Notes under the pieces: model-generated
The model's database searches: none
Told to the model about the DNA's origin: nothing
What the model saw: the letters and a program-made list of their open reading frames with translations, nothing else
Shown: positions 15,526 through 23,817 of the stretch, piece by piece
Layout of the letters: each line of letters starts with the position of its first letter
Position numbering within the stretch: the stretch's first letter is position 1
Assembly: GCA_016296505.1 (NCBI GenBank)
Contig: JAEDJD010000001.1
Span: forward strand, 235,121 to 299,120
Source of the DNA: Oscillospiraceae bacterium
GTDB lineage: Bacteria; Bacillota; Clostridia; Oscillospirales; Ruminococcaceae
Length of the DNA stretch: 64,000 bases
Reading direction: 5' to 3'
Program-made: the position numbers and the translations under genes

Positions 15526-16290
15526 TTGAATAACATTGAAAAAGGTGCATTTTTGAAGTTATTTAACCGAAATGGATACGTGTTGAACTTTTCCACCAAT
15601 GACTTTAATAGTTTCACAATGGAAAGTATCGGCGTTCCTTTATGTCAAAAATACGGATTGTCTAAAGGTGCATCGCTAACTGCCTATTGCAGCGAAGCAA
15701 CCGAAACAGATATTATTAAACTCTTTTCAGATTTGCTTGAATACTACGAATTACACTTATTATCATCATCCTATAATAATGGGGAATATAGTAATCTTTA
15801 TGGAAAATGCAAGATCATAATAGAAAGAGAATCAAAAACTAACGTTAAACTATCAACGCCTGCGATCACCTGCGTTAATAGAGACTATATAAAAGATATC
15901 TCAATAAGAGCAATGCAAGATGTTGATAATCAAAATTATGATAGTGCCTTAACCAAATCAAGAACGCTTTTGGAAGAAGTATTTTGTTATGTTATTGAGC
16001 AAAAGGGCGATACTCCGTCTGATAAAGGCGATATAGGTAAGCTTTACAAACAAGTTAAAGATCTTTATAATATGCACACCGATGGCAATATGGATAAGCG
16101 AATCAATACCTTGTTATCGGGTTTAGAGAAGATTGTTAGTTCAATAGCTGAAATGAGAAATAAAGCAAGCGATTCTCATGGTGTTGGAGCCAATAGAATA
16201 ACTATCAATGAACATCACGCTCGATTGTTTGTAAATTCATCAATGACAATGGCAGATTTTATTTTGTCTGTAGCTGAAAAACAAAACTAA
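15526..16290 (+). CDS. Abortive-infection-type protein with Abi_C domain
   Basis: A 254-residue protein whose C-terminal half (about 125-250) resembles the Abi_C domain: the helix NYDSALTKSRTLLEEVF, followed by GLEKIVSSIAEMRNKASDSHG and NEHHARLFVNSSMTMADFI. The N-terminal half has no recognised domain. It uses a TTG start, supported by ATGGAGGTG 6-14 bases upstream and its own promoter. The gene is AT-rich and the last cargo gene before the right end. A phage-defence role is inferred from the domain and the neighbours. Confidence 0.75.
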   Translation: MNNIEKGAFLKLFNRNGYVLNFSTNDFNSFTMESIGVPLCQKYGLSKGASLTAYCSEATETDIIKLFSDLLEYYELHLLSSSYNNGEYSNLYGKCKIIIERESKTNVKLSTPAITCVNRDYIKDISIRAMQDVDNQNYDSALTKSRTLLEEVFCYVIEQKGDTPSDKGDIGKLYKQVKDLYNMHTDGNMDKRINTLLSGLEKIVSSIAEMRNKASDSHGVGANRITINEHHARLFVNSSMTMADFILSVAEKQN

Positions 16291-16324
16291 AAGAATAGCC
16301 TTGCATTGTCACAAAACAAGCAGG

Positions 16325-16344
16325 GTAACGAACACGTAACTAAC
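16325..16344 (+). repeat. GTAAC(T/G)AAC repeats, candidate integrase arm sites (right)
   Basis: GTAACGAAC at 16325 and GTAACTAAC at 16336, again 11 bases apart, match the triple array at the left end. ACGTATTTACGC follows at about 16363, also shared with the left end. Confidence 0.6.
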
Positions 16345-16385
16345 AAATCAGCCTTAAAGCAACGTATTTACGCAAATGCACTTTC

Positions 16386-16400
16386 TCAAAGAGATAATTT
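16386..16400 (+). repeat. Right attachment site (attR)
   Basis: Exact copy of the 15-base repeat TCAAAGAGATAATTT found at the end of rpsI (3352-3366). Excision between the two would remove about 13,034 bases and restore the sequence behind rpsI. Confidence 0.85.
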
Positions 16401-16488
16401 CAGTTCTTACAAACCTCGCATTTATGCGGTTTGGGGCATACAAATTACCTTTTTGATCTTTAATTGGTCTTTATTAAAGAGTTATGTA

Positions 16489-16536
16489 AATCCTCTCCGA
16501 GTTCTGCACTTATCAAGTGCTTCGGGGAGGATTTTT
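16489..16536 (+). terminator. Displaced original terminator of the rpsI operon
   Basis: AATCCTCTCCGA (16489-16500) pairs with TCGGGGAGGATT (16522-16533) with one G-U pair. An inner GCACTT/AAGTGC stem and a trailing T-run complete a strong terminator. Nothing on this strand precedes it now except the island. Confidence 0.85.
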
Positions 16537-16605
16537 GTTTAGCAGAGTTTCAGCGAAACAAGTTTGCATTGGTGCTTTTAATAATATCAACATGATATTG
16601 CAATA

Positions 16606-16643
16606 TGAAAAAGGACATCCTCGAAAAATCGGAGATGTCCTTT
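16606..16643 (-). terminator. Terminator of the cdaA-cdaR operon
   Basis: AAAGGACATC (16610-16619) pairs with GATGTCCTTT (16634-16643). Read on the minus strand, a T-run follows the stem. Confidence 0.8.
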
Positions 16644-16654
16644 GTTTATTGTTG

Positions 16655-18070
16655 TCAGGTTGCTAATTTGATGTCTATGGCAAGTGAAGGCGGATTGAGC
16701 GCCCAGACGCCATAAAGCGTTTTCGGCGGTGCTACGGTGATTGTCGGCGTGTATTCGCCTTCCTCTGAGACATTTGTATTGGTGAGATTGACGTAGGCGG
16801 TGATATCATCGGATTCAATCTGTTCCAGTTCCTCGGCAGTTCCGCAGAGTGTGATCTGCGTGTTACCGTTTGGTGATTTTAATTCATAGTTATAGCGGGC
16901 GTCCATATTTTGCAGTTTAATATCACTGTTTTTGATCCAGAGCTTTTTGGTTTCCAAATCAGTATCGTCCAGCTTCACTTTCACGGATGAAATGTTGTCC
17001 GGAAATACGAGCGCGGCGCCTGTAGGAATGATTCCTTCATTGAGCTTACCGGGGATTAAATCGCTAAAGGGGATTGCTTGTAGATCATAGCTTGTTTGAT
17101 TATCGAGGGTATCTTTTTGAGCTGGATCAGATGTTTCAATTGTAATCATCAAGTTATGATCGCCATATTTCGGCAGGACGTATTCATCCTTGCCGGTGAC
17201 AAGACGAATACGTTTATATATGCTAGCGATGATTTCTTCATCGAATCCAGCCGGAAAATTGGTAATGGTAAGTCCAACCGGCAGCGTGCGCGAGTAGCAG
17301 ACCGGTATTTTGACGGAAAAACGGTTTGTTGTCATTTCCAATGCACTGCTATCGAGCGGATTTCCATCCGCGTCGATACAACTGAAATCGCCGCTTTCAA
17401 AGATTTGCGTTTCGATCAACTCGCCGCTGTCATTGATGTTGACACGGATATGGTCGAGCATTTCAAGCTGTTTGGATGGTCCTGTTACAGATATTTTAGA
17501 AGGCGTAAAAATGAATGCGTCATCCTGAATAATTGTATCTTTTGGATCATAAGTCAGATTGGGGTATTGTGCAGCTGTGACCGGAATTTCTTTTGTGGTA
17601 GTACGATCCATGTCGACGGAGATGCTGCTGGGTGAAATTTCTGCCTCTAGCTGGGCACCGTTTATGGTGCGTACCTTAATGGGAAGTGTTTGAATCCCGA
17701 TCATATCTGTGACGTTGGAATCAAAATCTATATAGACCTCAATATCTGAACGGGACAGACCACCGATCGAGGCGCGCGTACCATAAATTGTACAGTCCAC
17801 ATTTGTTGCAAGAATTTCTTCTAAGGATTCCGGCAGAAGCTGCAAACCAAAACGGCCTGCTTTGGTAGCTGTTAATTCCGGTTCTTTGATCGTTAGTTTT
17901 GAGAATTGCGTTTGGAAATCAAGCGTGCTTGATGCGATATATACCCATAAAAATAATGCACAGACAAAGGACAGAATCATCAGCGTAATATCTGAGCGTT
18001 TCAGTTTGTGCTTTTGAGGAAACGGCAGTGCAGATAGAAATTTTGCGAGCGTTGATTTCGTTTCTTTCAT
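16655..18070 (-). CDS. cdaR: YbbR-domain protein CdaR, regulator of CdaA
   Basis: A 471-residue membrane-anchored protein. An N-terminal hydrophobic span at about residues 28-48 is followed by repeated YbbR-like beta domains outside the membrane. CdaR proteins bind and modulate the diadenylate cyclase CdaA. The gene starts 7 bases after cdaA, the conserved cdaA-cdaR arrangement of Firmicutes. The following gene in that operon in many species, glmM, is not present here; a terminator follows. Confidence 0.88.
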   Translation of the reverse strand: MKETKSTLAKFLSALPFPQKHKLKRSDITLMILSFVCALFLWVYIASSTLDFQTQFSKLTIKEPELTATKAGRFGLQLLPESLEEILATNVDCTIYGTRASIGGLSRSDIEVYIDFDSNVTDMIGIQTLPIKVRTINGAQLEAEISPSSISVDMDRTTTKEIPVTAAQYPNLTYDPKDTIIQDDAFIFTPSKISVTGPSKQLEMLDHIRVNINDSGELIETQIFESGDFSCIDADGNPLDSSALEMTTNRFSVKIPVCYSRTLPVGLTITNFPAGFDEEIIASIYKRIRLVTGKDEYVLPKYGDHNLMITIETSDPAQKDTLDNQTSYDLQAIPFSDLIPGKLNEGIIPTGAALVFPDNISSVKVKLDDTDLETKKLWIKNSDIKLQNMDARYNYELKSPNGNTQITLCGTAEELEQIESDDITAYVNLTNTNVSEEGEYTPTITVAPPKTLYGVWALNPPSLAIDIKLAT

Positions 18071-18077
18071 CTGTAAA

Positions 18078-19097
18078 TCAGCCCTCCCTTTTTGTTTTCT
18101 TGGCAGGGGGCGTGCTCTCTGCGGATTGTATGGATTCGGTCGATTTGAGGGCGTTCAGGATCTCATTCTGCGGCAGCTCCAGCGTTGGCAATTCCATTTG
18201 CGGATTTTGGGGTGTAGGTTTGTCGGCGCTCTTGCGGCGCAGAAACGGTAGCTTAATTGTCTTACTGCGCCAGCTTTCCTTCTCCTGCGGCAGCAGGACG
18301 GAGCGCAGCAGACGTTCCAGCGATTTTGCCGTGTAATTTCGCGTCAGGATTCCGTCGTCCGCAACGGAAATCTGACCGGTTTCCTCTGATACAACGATGA
18401 CAATCGCATCGGAGTTTTCACTCATGCCGATTGCAGCTCTGTGACGGGAACCGAGATGCTTGTCGATCAGCTCCTCCTTCTGCGGTTTTGGCAGAAAACA
18501 CGCTGCCGCCCATATGATACCGTCGCGCATGATTACAGCGCCGTCATGCAGCGGTGTTTTATTGTAGAAAATGTTGCCGAACAGTTCCGTACTCGGCAGA
18601 GCTTTCATAATCGTACCGGTGAGAATCTGCTCTCCGAGCTTTGTACCGCGCTCAATCACAATTAACGCGCCGGTTGCTGTTTTGGAAAGCTGTTCAACAG
18701 ACGCGCAGACGATTGGAATAGATCTATTCCATTGCGCAATGACATCGTCATCCTCACCGAACGTCAGCCGCGAAAGCCTTGCAGAAGTTGAGCCGAATTT
18801 TTCAAGTGCTCTGCGCAGTTCCGGCTGAAAGAGGATGATAATTGCAATCAGACCTGCGTTGAGCGCTTTCACGGAGATCCAGCGGATGGCTTTCAGTTCC
18901 AAAAAATCACTGACGAAAAAGACAACGATGATGAAAGCAATACCCTTCATGAGCTGTCCGGCACGTGTTTCGCGTATGAACTTGAAGATCGTATAAACTA
19001 GGATCGTCAGCAGAGCGATATCCAGATAGTCGATCGGACTGATTGAGTTTAAGACGTTCAGCAGCGCAGTCCACTCTGTACGCAAAGCGTCAAGCAC
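18078..19097 (-). CDS. cdaA: Diadenylate cyclase CdaA
   Basis: CdaA makes cyclic di-AMP from two ATP molecules; c-di-AMP controls potassium and osmolyte balance in Gram-positive bacteria. The 339-residue protein has three N-terminal membrane spans (about 24-40, 50-66 and 76-92) and a DAC domain with the catalytic DGA at 185-187 and RHR at 218-220. After the DAC domain a poorly conserved, Pro/Lys-rich tail of about 60 residues extends beyond the usual length. The start is a GTG at 19097 with AAGGGAG upstream. A minus-strand promoter lies at 19156-19184. Confidence 0.95.
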   Translation of the reverse strand: MLDALRTEWTALLNVLNSISPIDYLDIALLTILVYTIFKFIRETRAGQLMKGIAFIIVVFFVSDFLELKAIRWISVKALNAGLIAIIILFQPELRRALEKFGSTSARLSRLTFGEDDDVIAQWNRSIPIVCASVEQLSKTATGALIVIERGTKLGEQILTGTIMKALPSTELFGNIFYNKTPLHDGAVIMRDGIIWAAACFLPKPQKEELIDKHLGSRHRAAIGMSENSDAIVIVVSEETGQISVADDGILTRNYTAKSLERLLRSVLLPQEKESWRSKTIKLPFLRRKSADKPTPQNPQMELPTLELPQNEILNALKSTESIQSAESTPPAKKTKREG

Positions 19098-19155
19098 GCG
19101 ACGTCACTCCCTTCAACGGCAAAGAGCCGGTTATACTTGCATTATATTACATATA

Positions 19156-19184
19156 AGTATAGCACATTTTTTTCTGAATTTCAA
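19156..19184 (-). promoter_or_regulatory. Promoter of cdaA-cdaR
   Basis: On the minus strand TTGAAA (19184-19179) and TATACT (19161-19156) are spaced by 17 bases, about 60 bases before the cdaA start. Confidence 0.7.
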
Positions 19185-19264
19185 CCACTTCACGCAATTT
19201 TCTTGAAATCGGCATTTTTTTGCGGCAGTTTTGCCGAATCCAACGGTTTGGGACAAGATGGGCA

Positions 19265-19293
19265 TTGACTTTTTTCGGAGAATTGTGTATAAT
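19265..19293 (+). promoter_or_regulatory. Promoter of the TM1266-like regulator gene
   Basis: TTGACT (19265-19270) and TATAAT (19288-19293) have 17-base spacing, 50 bases before the ATG at 19344. It may also be the main promoter of the nitrogenase-like cluster behind it. Confidence 0.8.
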
Positions 19294-19343
19294 AAAAATA
19301 GGATTTCTCATGGAGCAGCGAGATCCCGAAAGGACTTATATTT

Positions 19344-19589
19344 ATGGAATCGAGAGTCGCAGTGATTGCGATTATTGTGAAGGACAGCAGCTCTGCCGTG
19401 AGCATCAATGCGCTGCTGCATGAATTTGATCAGTATATTATCGGGCGCATGGGGATTCCCTACCGGACGAAGGGAATCAGCATCATCAATATTGCAATTG
19501 ATGCGCCGCAGGATGCGATCAACCGTCTTGCTGGCGGGATCGGCAGACTCAGCGGCGTCAGCGCCAAGACCGTTTACGCGCCGGCGTAA
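19344..19589 (+). CDS. TM1266-type hydrogenase-system regulator
   Basis: An 81-residue ACT/ferredoxin-like-fold protein starting ESRVAVIAIIVKD and ending with the GGIGRLSGVSAKTVYAPA block. This matches the small TM1266 family, described as a putative regulator of iron-only hydrogenase systems because it usually sits with hydrogenase maturation genes. GAAAGGAC lies before the ATG. Here it precedes the nitrogenase-like and hyp genes, with no FeFe-hydrogenase gene in the window. Family assignment is good; regulatory activity is inference. Confidence 0.8.
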   Translation: MESRVAVIAIIVKDSSSAVSINALLHEFDQYIIGRMGIPYRTKGISIINIAIDAPQDAINRLAGGIGRLSGVSAKTVYAPA

Positions 19590-19753
19590 GCAATCAAACT
19601 GCATAACATACGCTTTCTTCTGATGCCAAAACACAGCATTTTCGCTGTCTTGCGGCAAAAGTACGACAGCCGGACATCGTCACAGGTATAGCCGTATTTT
19701 CTTTTTCGGAAGAAGATGCGGCTTTTTTATGCGTCTGCGGAAAGGATATCACT
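19590..19753 (+). promoter_or_regulatory. Structured leader and terminator/attenuator before the first nifH-like gene
   Basis: The 164 bases contain a two-tier hairpin: TGCC 19624-19627 with GGCA 19654-19657, enclosing ACAGC 19633-19637 with GCTGT 19644-19648. Then comes a strong terminator: AGCCGTATTTTC (19690-19701) pairs with GAAGATGCGGCT (19712-19723), with a T-run to 19728. The terminator lies only 26 bases before the nifH-like ATG, and I see no clear promoter between them. Downstream expression may therefore depend on read-through control. Confidence 0.5.
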
Positions 19754-20509
19754 ATGATAAAAATTGCAATCTATGGCAAGGGCGGTATCGGGAAATCGAC
19801 TATTTCCGGCAATCTCTCGGCGGAATTTGCAGCGCGCGGAATGCGCGTGATGCAGATTGGCTGCGATCCCAAAGCGGATTCGACTGCGCTTCTGCACGGC
19901 GGCAGCCGAATCCCGACCGTATTGCAGCTCGAACGTGAAAAGGGAAATAAAATCACGCTGGATGATATTATCACCGTCAGCGACAGCGGCGTGATCTGTG
20001 TAGAAGCAGGCGGACCGGTTCCGGGCGTCGGATGTGCCGGCAGAGGTATCATTAACGCATTGGAAACGCTGAAAAAACTCGGTGCATATGAAAAATATCA
20101 GCCCGATATCGTGCTGTATGATGTGCTGGGCGACGTCGTCTGCGGCGGATTTTCTATGCCGATGCGCAAGGGCTATGCAGACCGTGTGTTTGTGGTGACA
20201 TCCGGTGAAAAAATGGCGCGCTATGCCGCAGCAAACATCTGTATGGCTGTACAGAATTTTCAGGGGCGCGGCTATGCTTCGCTTGGCGGTCTGATTCTGA
20301 ACTGCCGCAATGTCCCTGATGAGGTAAAGCTGACGGAATCGCTTGCCGAGGATTTTGATACGAAGATCATCGGGACGATTGCACGCTCGCAGGAGATTCA
20401 GGCAGCAGACGCAGAGGGATGTCCGTTTATTGTAACATATCCGCAGTGTCAGGCGGCGGTACAGCTTCGGCAGCTTGCTGACGCGGTGCTGACAGAATGT
20501 GAGGCGTAA
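19754..20509 (+). CDS. NifH-like ATP-dependent reductase, first set
   Basis: A 251-residue homologue of nitrogenase iron protein, which hydrolyses ATP to push electrons into a NifDK-type partner. The P-loop GKGGIGKST is at 8-16 and CDPKADST near 37. The two cysteines that bridge the [4Fe-4S] cluster in the homodimer are present: Cys94 in GVGCAGRG and Cys130 in VVCGGF. Arg97 is the residue that is ADP-ribosylated in some NifH. It lacks the C-terminal extension of typical NifH. AAAGGA precedes the ATG, and the NifD-like gene begins 2 bases after its stop codon. The reductase role is firm; the electron acceptor and substrate are unknown. Confidence 0.9.
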   Translation: MIKIAIYGKGGIGKSTISGNLSAEFAARGMRVMQIGCDPKADSTALLHGGSRIPTVLQLEREKGNKITLDDIITVSDSGVICVEAGGPVPGVGCAGRGIINALETLKKLGAYEKYQPDIVLYDVLGDVVCGGFSMPMRKGYADRVFVVTSGEKMARYAAANICMAVQNFQGRGYASLGGLILNCRNVPDEVKLTESLAEDFDTKIIGTIARSQEIQAADAEGCPFIVTYPQCQAAVQLRQLADAVLTECEA

Positions 20510-20510
20510 G

Positions 20511-21821
20511 ATGCGGCAATATCAAAAATCACCTGTTTGCAGAATCGCTGACGCCAATGCAGAAAGCGCATTTATATCCGGTCTCGAATATAATCCGCCT
20601 GTGCGTGGTATGTGGAATATTGTGCATATGGGAATGCTTGTGCCGGAGGCGCATCAGATTTACGCCTGCGCACAGGGATGTTTGCGCGGCGTTATCCTGA
20701 CCGCAGCCGAAGCGAATCAGCTTGATCGCTTGAGTTGGATCTCCCTGACCGAGGAGGATATGTTCAATGGAACGCTCGAAAGCAGTCTGGTAGAGGGCGT
20801 CAGCGAGATTATCGAAAAAATCGAAGCACATCCCCCCATGATTCTGCTGTTTCTGAGCTGTATGCATCTGTTTGCGGGATGCGATTTTGACGGCGTGCTT
20901 GCAGATCTCAGCGCGCGCTATCCCGATATTACGTTTGTCGATTGCTATATGACGCCGACCATGCGTACTACGATTACGCCGGTTGCACAGACCTGTCGAC
21001 AGCTTTACAGGGGCTTGCGACCGCGTTCACAGAATCCAAACGCGGTAAATCTGATTGGCTGTGATCGTCCGACTGACGAAAGTTCTGAGCTTATACGTAT
21101 GCTCCGCAATGCCGGTTTGGAATTGCATGACCTTTCGCTCTGCAAATCCTACGAAGAATACTTGCAAATGGCAGAAAGCAAACTGAACATTGCTTATTTG
21201 CCGACAGCGTGCGCGGCGCTGGACGCCTTAGAGGAAACGCTCGGCATTCCGCAGATTTACCTGCCTGTACGGTTTGATTTTGACGGCATCCGCGAAAATT
21301 ATCAGAAGCTTTGCGACGCTTTGCAGATTTCGTGTCCTGATTTTGCCGATCTGGAGGTACAAACATCTGCGGCACTCTGTTCAGCTCAGCAGGAAATCGG
21401 CGATCTGGCGATTGCAATCGACTATACTGCCGTTTCCAGACCGTTTGAACTGGCAAAATTGCTCTGCGAATACGGCTTCAACGTCCGGTATATCGTTGCC
21501 GACGCGGCAGGCGAGGACGCTGACGCATTTGCATGGCTGAAAAAAAATCGTCCGGAACTGCTGCTGTATTCTCCCACCAATGTCAATATGCTGCACCAGC
21601 ATGAGCAGGTATCGGAGCCGGTGTTGGCGATCGGACAGAAAGCGGCATACTATTTTGCGACCGATCGTTTTGTAAACTTCGTGGTCAACGGCGGATATTA
21701 TGGCTTTGCAGGGATTCGCGCAATCGCGGCGCTGATGCAGGACGCATTCCGAAATCCGAAGGATCGACGTCCGCTGCTGCGCCATAAGGGCTTCGGCTGC
21801 GATTCGTGTTTATTGGCGTAA
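20511..21821 (+). CDS. Nitrogenase component 1-like protein, NifD-type, first set
   Basis: A 436-residue member of the oxidoreductase/nitrogenase component 1 family. The order of motifs follows NifD: YACAQGCLRG (Cys53, Cys57) where NifD has its second P-cluster cysteine, EEDMFNGTLESSL like the FGG block, and FLSCMHLFAGCDFD (Cys117, Cys124) like the third cysteine region. Cys10 could match the first. Hand alignment of SKLNIAYL with the FeMo-cofactor region puts Leu230 at the position of NifD Cys275. The region matching His442 (near VVNGGYYGF) has no histidine. It should therefore carry a P-cluster-like or simpler Fe-S cluster but not FeMo-cofactor. Its substrate is unknown. Confidence 0.85.
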   Translation: MRQYQKSPVCRIADANAESAFISGLEYNPPVRGMWNIVHMGMLVPEAHQIYACAQGCLRGVILTAAEANQLDRLSWISLTEEDMFNGTLESSLVEGVSEIIEKIEAHPPMILLFLSCMHLFAGCDFDGVLADLSARYPDITFVDCYMTPTMRTTITPVAQTCRQLYRGLRPRSQNPNAVNLIGCDRPTDESSELIRMLRNAGLELHDLSLCKSYEEYLQMAESKLNIAYLPTACAALDALEETLGIPQIYLPVRFDFDGIRENYQKLCDALQISCPDFADLEVQTSAALCSAQQEIGDLAIAIDYTAVSRPFELAKLLCEYGFNVRYIVADAAGEDADAFAWLKKNRPELLLYSPTNVNMLHQHEQVSEPVLAIGQKAAYYFATDRFVNFVVNGGYYGFAGIRAIAALMQDAFRNPKDRRPLLRHKGFGCDSCLLA

Positions 21822-21835
21822 TCAGAGGAGCAGAT

Positions 21836-23008
21836 ATGAAACAAACAGCTAGAATTATTCCGTGCTATGCAGCAGATACATCCGGCGTCTGTGCGGCACT
21901 CTATGAACTGGGCGGCATGGTTGCCGTTCATGACGCGTCCGGCGTCAATTCGACCTATGCAACACATGACGAGCCACGCTGGGAGGATATGCACTCGATG
22001 ATCTATGTCTCCGGACTGACCGAACTGGACGCGATTCTCGGCAATGATGAGAAATTTATTGCAGATGTGACAGCCGCCGCTGCCGATCAGCATCCGCGAT
22101 TTATTGCAGTATGCGGTTCGCCGATGCCCATGATGATCGGCGTAGATTTTGACGCGGTTGCGATGGAAATTGAACAGCGCAGCGGAATCCGGACATTTCC
22201 GCTGCATACCAACGGGATGCGTTCCTATCCGGAGGGCGCTTCCGAAGCGCTGCTGGAAATTGCCAAGGAATATGTTCTGACGCCGTCAGAACATATTCCA
22301 GACGGCGTCAATATTCTTGGCGCAACGCCATTGGATTTCGGAAATTTGCAGGAAATCGAAAGTGTTCGCGCATGGCTGACCGAGAACGGCTTTTCTGTAG
22401 TATCCTGCTTTGCGATGGGCGATTCGCTTGAAACGCTCGCGCAGGCTGGCAGAGCGTCGGTCAATCTTGTGGTATCATACAGCGGATATGCTGCCGCAGA
22501 ATATTTGTATCGTCAGTTTGGGGTACCTTACGTCTGCGGCGTACCGACAGGCAGCGCTTTTTCTGCGGTGCTTGCGGACGCACTCCGTCAAGCATCAGAG
22601 TCCGGAAAACCGGAATATTCCTGTACGTACCGCGGTACATCCGGCAAAAAAATTGTAGTCATCGGGGAGAGCATCTGCGCAGGGTCGATTGCCGCGCAGC
22701 TTGGTCTGACGGGCTTTGACGCGTGTTTGCTCTGTCCGCTGCCGTATTCAGACAAACTGCTTGCGGCAGGAGACGCGGACGCGTCCGCAGAAGCCTGCAT
22801 AGAACAAGCGCTTGCAGAGATGCAGCCGGATTCGGTGATTGCGGATCCGCTTTACCGTTTCGTTCTGCCGAAGGGCGTACAGCATATACCATTGCCGCAT
22901 TATGCGTTTTCCGGCAGATGCTTTGAACGAAAGATGCAAAATCTGATCGGAACGCGGTTCAATACGTGGCTGGATGGTCAGAACGCAGACGAAAAGCGAG
23001 TGGGATGA
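21836..23008 (+). CDS. Nitrogenase component 1-like protein, NifK-type, first set
   Basis: A 390-residue component 1 family protein. It opens with DTSGVCAALYELGG (Cys19) and HDASG, then HDEPRW, then SGLTELDAILGNDEKFI, which matches the FG-G-x-x-K/D-L block of NifK. AVCGSPMPMMIGVD (Cys93) follows at the third cluster-cysteine position. Cys10 lies near the N-terminus. The same signature recurs in the second NifK-like protein. GAGGAG lies before the ATG at 21836; an in-frame GTG at 21806 overlaps the previous gene and is not favoured. It probably forms a heterotetramer with the product of 20511-21821. Function unknown. Confidence 0.82.
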   Translation: MKQTARIIPCYAADTSGVCAALYELGGMVAVHDASGVNSTYATHDEPRWEDMHSMIYVSGLTELDAILGNDEKFIADVTAAAADQHPRFIAVCGSPMPMMIGVDFDAVAMEIEQRSGIRTFPLHTNGMRSYPEGASEALLEIAKEYVLTPSEHIPDGVNILGATPLDFGNLQEIESVRAWLTENGFSVVSCFAMGDSLETLAQAGRASVNLVVSYSGYAAAEYLYRQFGVPYVCGVPTGSAFSAVLADALRQASESGKPEYSCTYRGTSGKKIVVIGESICAGSIAAQLGLTGFDACLLCPLPYSDKLLAAGDADASAEACIEQALAEMQPDSVIADPLYRFVLPKGVQHIPLPHYAFSGRCFERKMQNLIGTRFNTWLDGQNADEKRVG

Positions 23009-23054
23009 TAATATCTGTTTTCAGCAGGTTGAATAAGTGATAAAGAGGAACGAT

Positions 23055-23807
23055 ATGATTAAAATTGCAATATATGGCAAAGGCGGTATTGGCAAATCCA
23101 CCTGCACAGCGAATCTGGCGGCGGCATTTGCGATGCGCGGAAAAAAAGTAATACAGATCGGATGCGATCCGAAAGCAGATTCTACGATCAATCTGCTCAA
23201 CGGTACACCAGTGACGCCGGTTATGGATTATCTGCGTGACCACGATGATGAGCCGGACAGTCTGGAACAGATTTCTCAGCGCGGCTTCGGTAATATTCTC
23301 TGTATTGAAACGGGCGGCCCGACACCGGGGCTTGGCTGCGCTGGCCGCGGTATCATTACGACGTTCAGCCTGCTGAATGAACTGCGGCTCTTTGAACGCT
23401 ATCAGCCGGACGTTGTGCTGTATGATGTACTGGGAGACGTTGTCTGCGGCGGCTTTGCCGCACCGATCCGCGAGGGCTATGCAGAAAAGGTGCTGATCGT
23501 GACATCTGGTGAGAAAATGGCGCTCTATGCAGCGAATAATATCAACAATGCCGTGAAGAATTTTGAGGACAGAAGCTATGCAAAGGTGCGCGGCATTATC
23601 CTCAATCGCCGCAATGTGACTGACGAGGAGACAAAGGTTCGTGCATTTGCGGAATCCGCAGGGCTGGATATTACAGCGGATATTCCGCGTTCGGATGATA
23701 TTACAAAGTATGAAGATATGGGAAAAACGGTCATAGAGGGCGATCCGGAATGTGAAACCGCAAAGCGCTTCTTTGCATTGGCTGATTTATTGATTGCAGA
23801 GGATTGA
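23055..23807 (+). CDS. NifH-like ATP-dependent reductase, second set
   Basis: A 250-residue NifH-type iron protein closely related to the one at 19754-20509. GKGGIGKST is at 8-16, Cys95 in GLGCAGRG and Cys131 in VVCGGF; the MALYAANNI segment matches NifH even better than in the first copy. The ATG at 23055 has AAAGAGGA upstream; a GTG at 23037 is less likely. It is followed by its own NifD- and NifK-like genes, so the unit of three genes has been duplicated. Whether each reductase serves only its own partner cannot be told from sequence. Confidence 0.9.
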   Translation: MIKIAIYGKGGIGKSTCTANLAAAFAMRGKKVIQIGCDPKADSTINLLNGTPVTPVMDYLRDHDDEPDSLEQISQRGFGNILCIETGGPTPGLGCAGRGIITTFSLLNELRLFERYQPDVVLYDVLGDVVCGGFAAPIREGYAEKVLIVTSGEKMALYAANNINNAVKNFEDRSYAKVRGIILNRRNVTDEETKVRAFAESAGLDITADIPRSDDITKYEDMGKTVIEGDPECETAKRFFALADLLIAED

Positions 23808-23817
23808 AAATATAAAT

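Noticed and set aside
16306..16542. Short open frame across the right attachment site
   Set aside because: It spans the attachment repeat and the terminator, and has no ribosome site.
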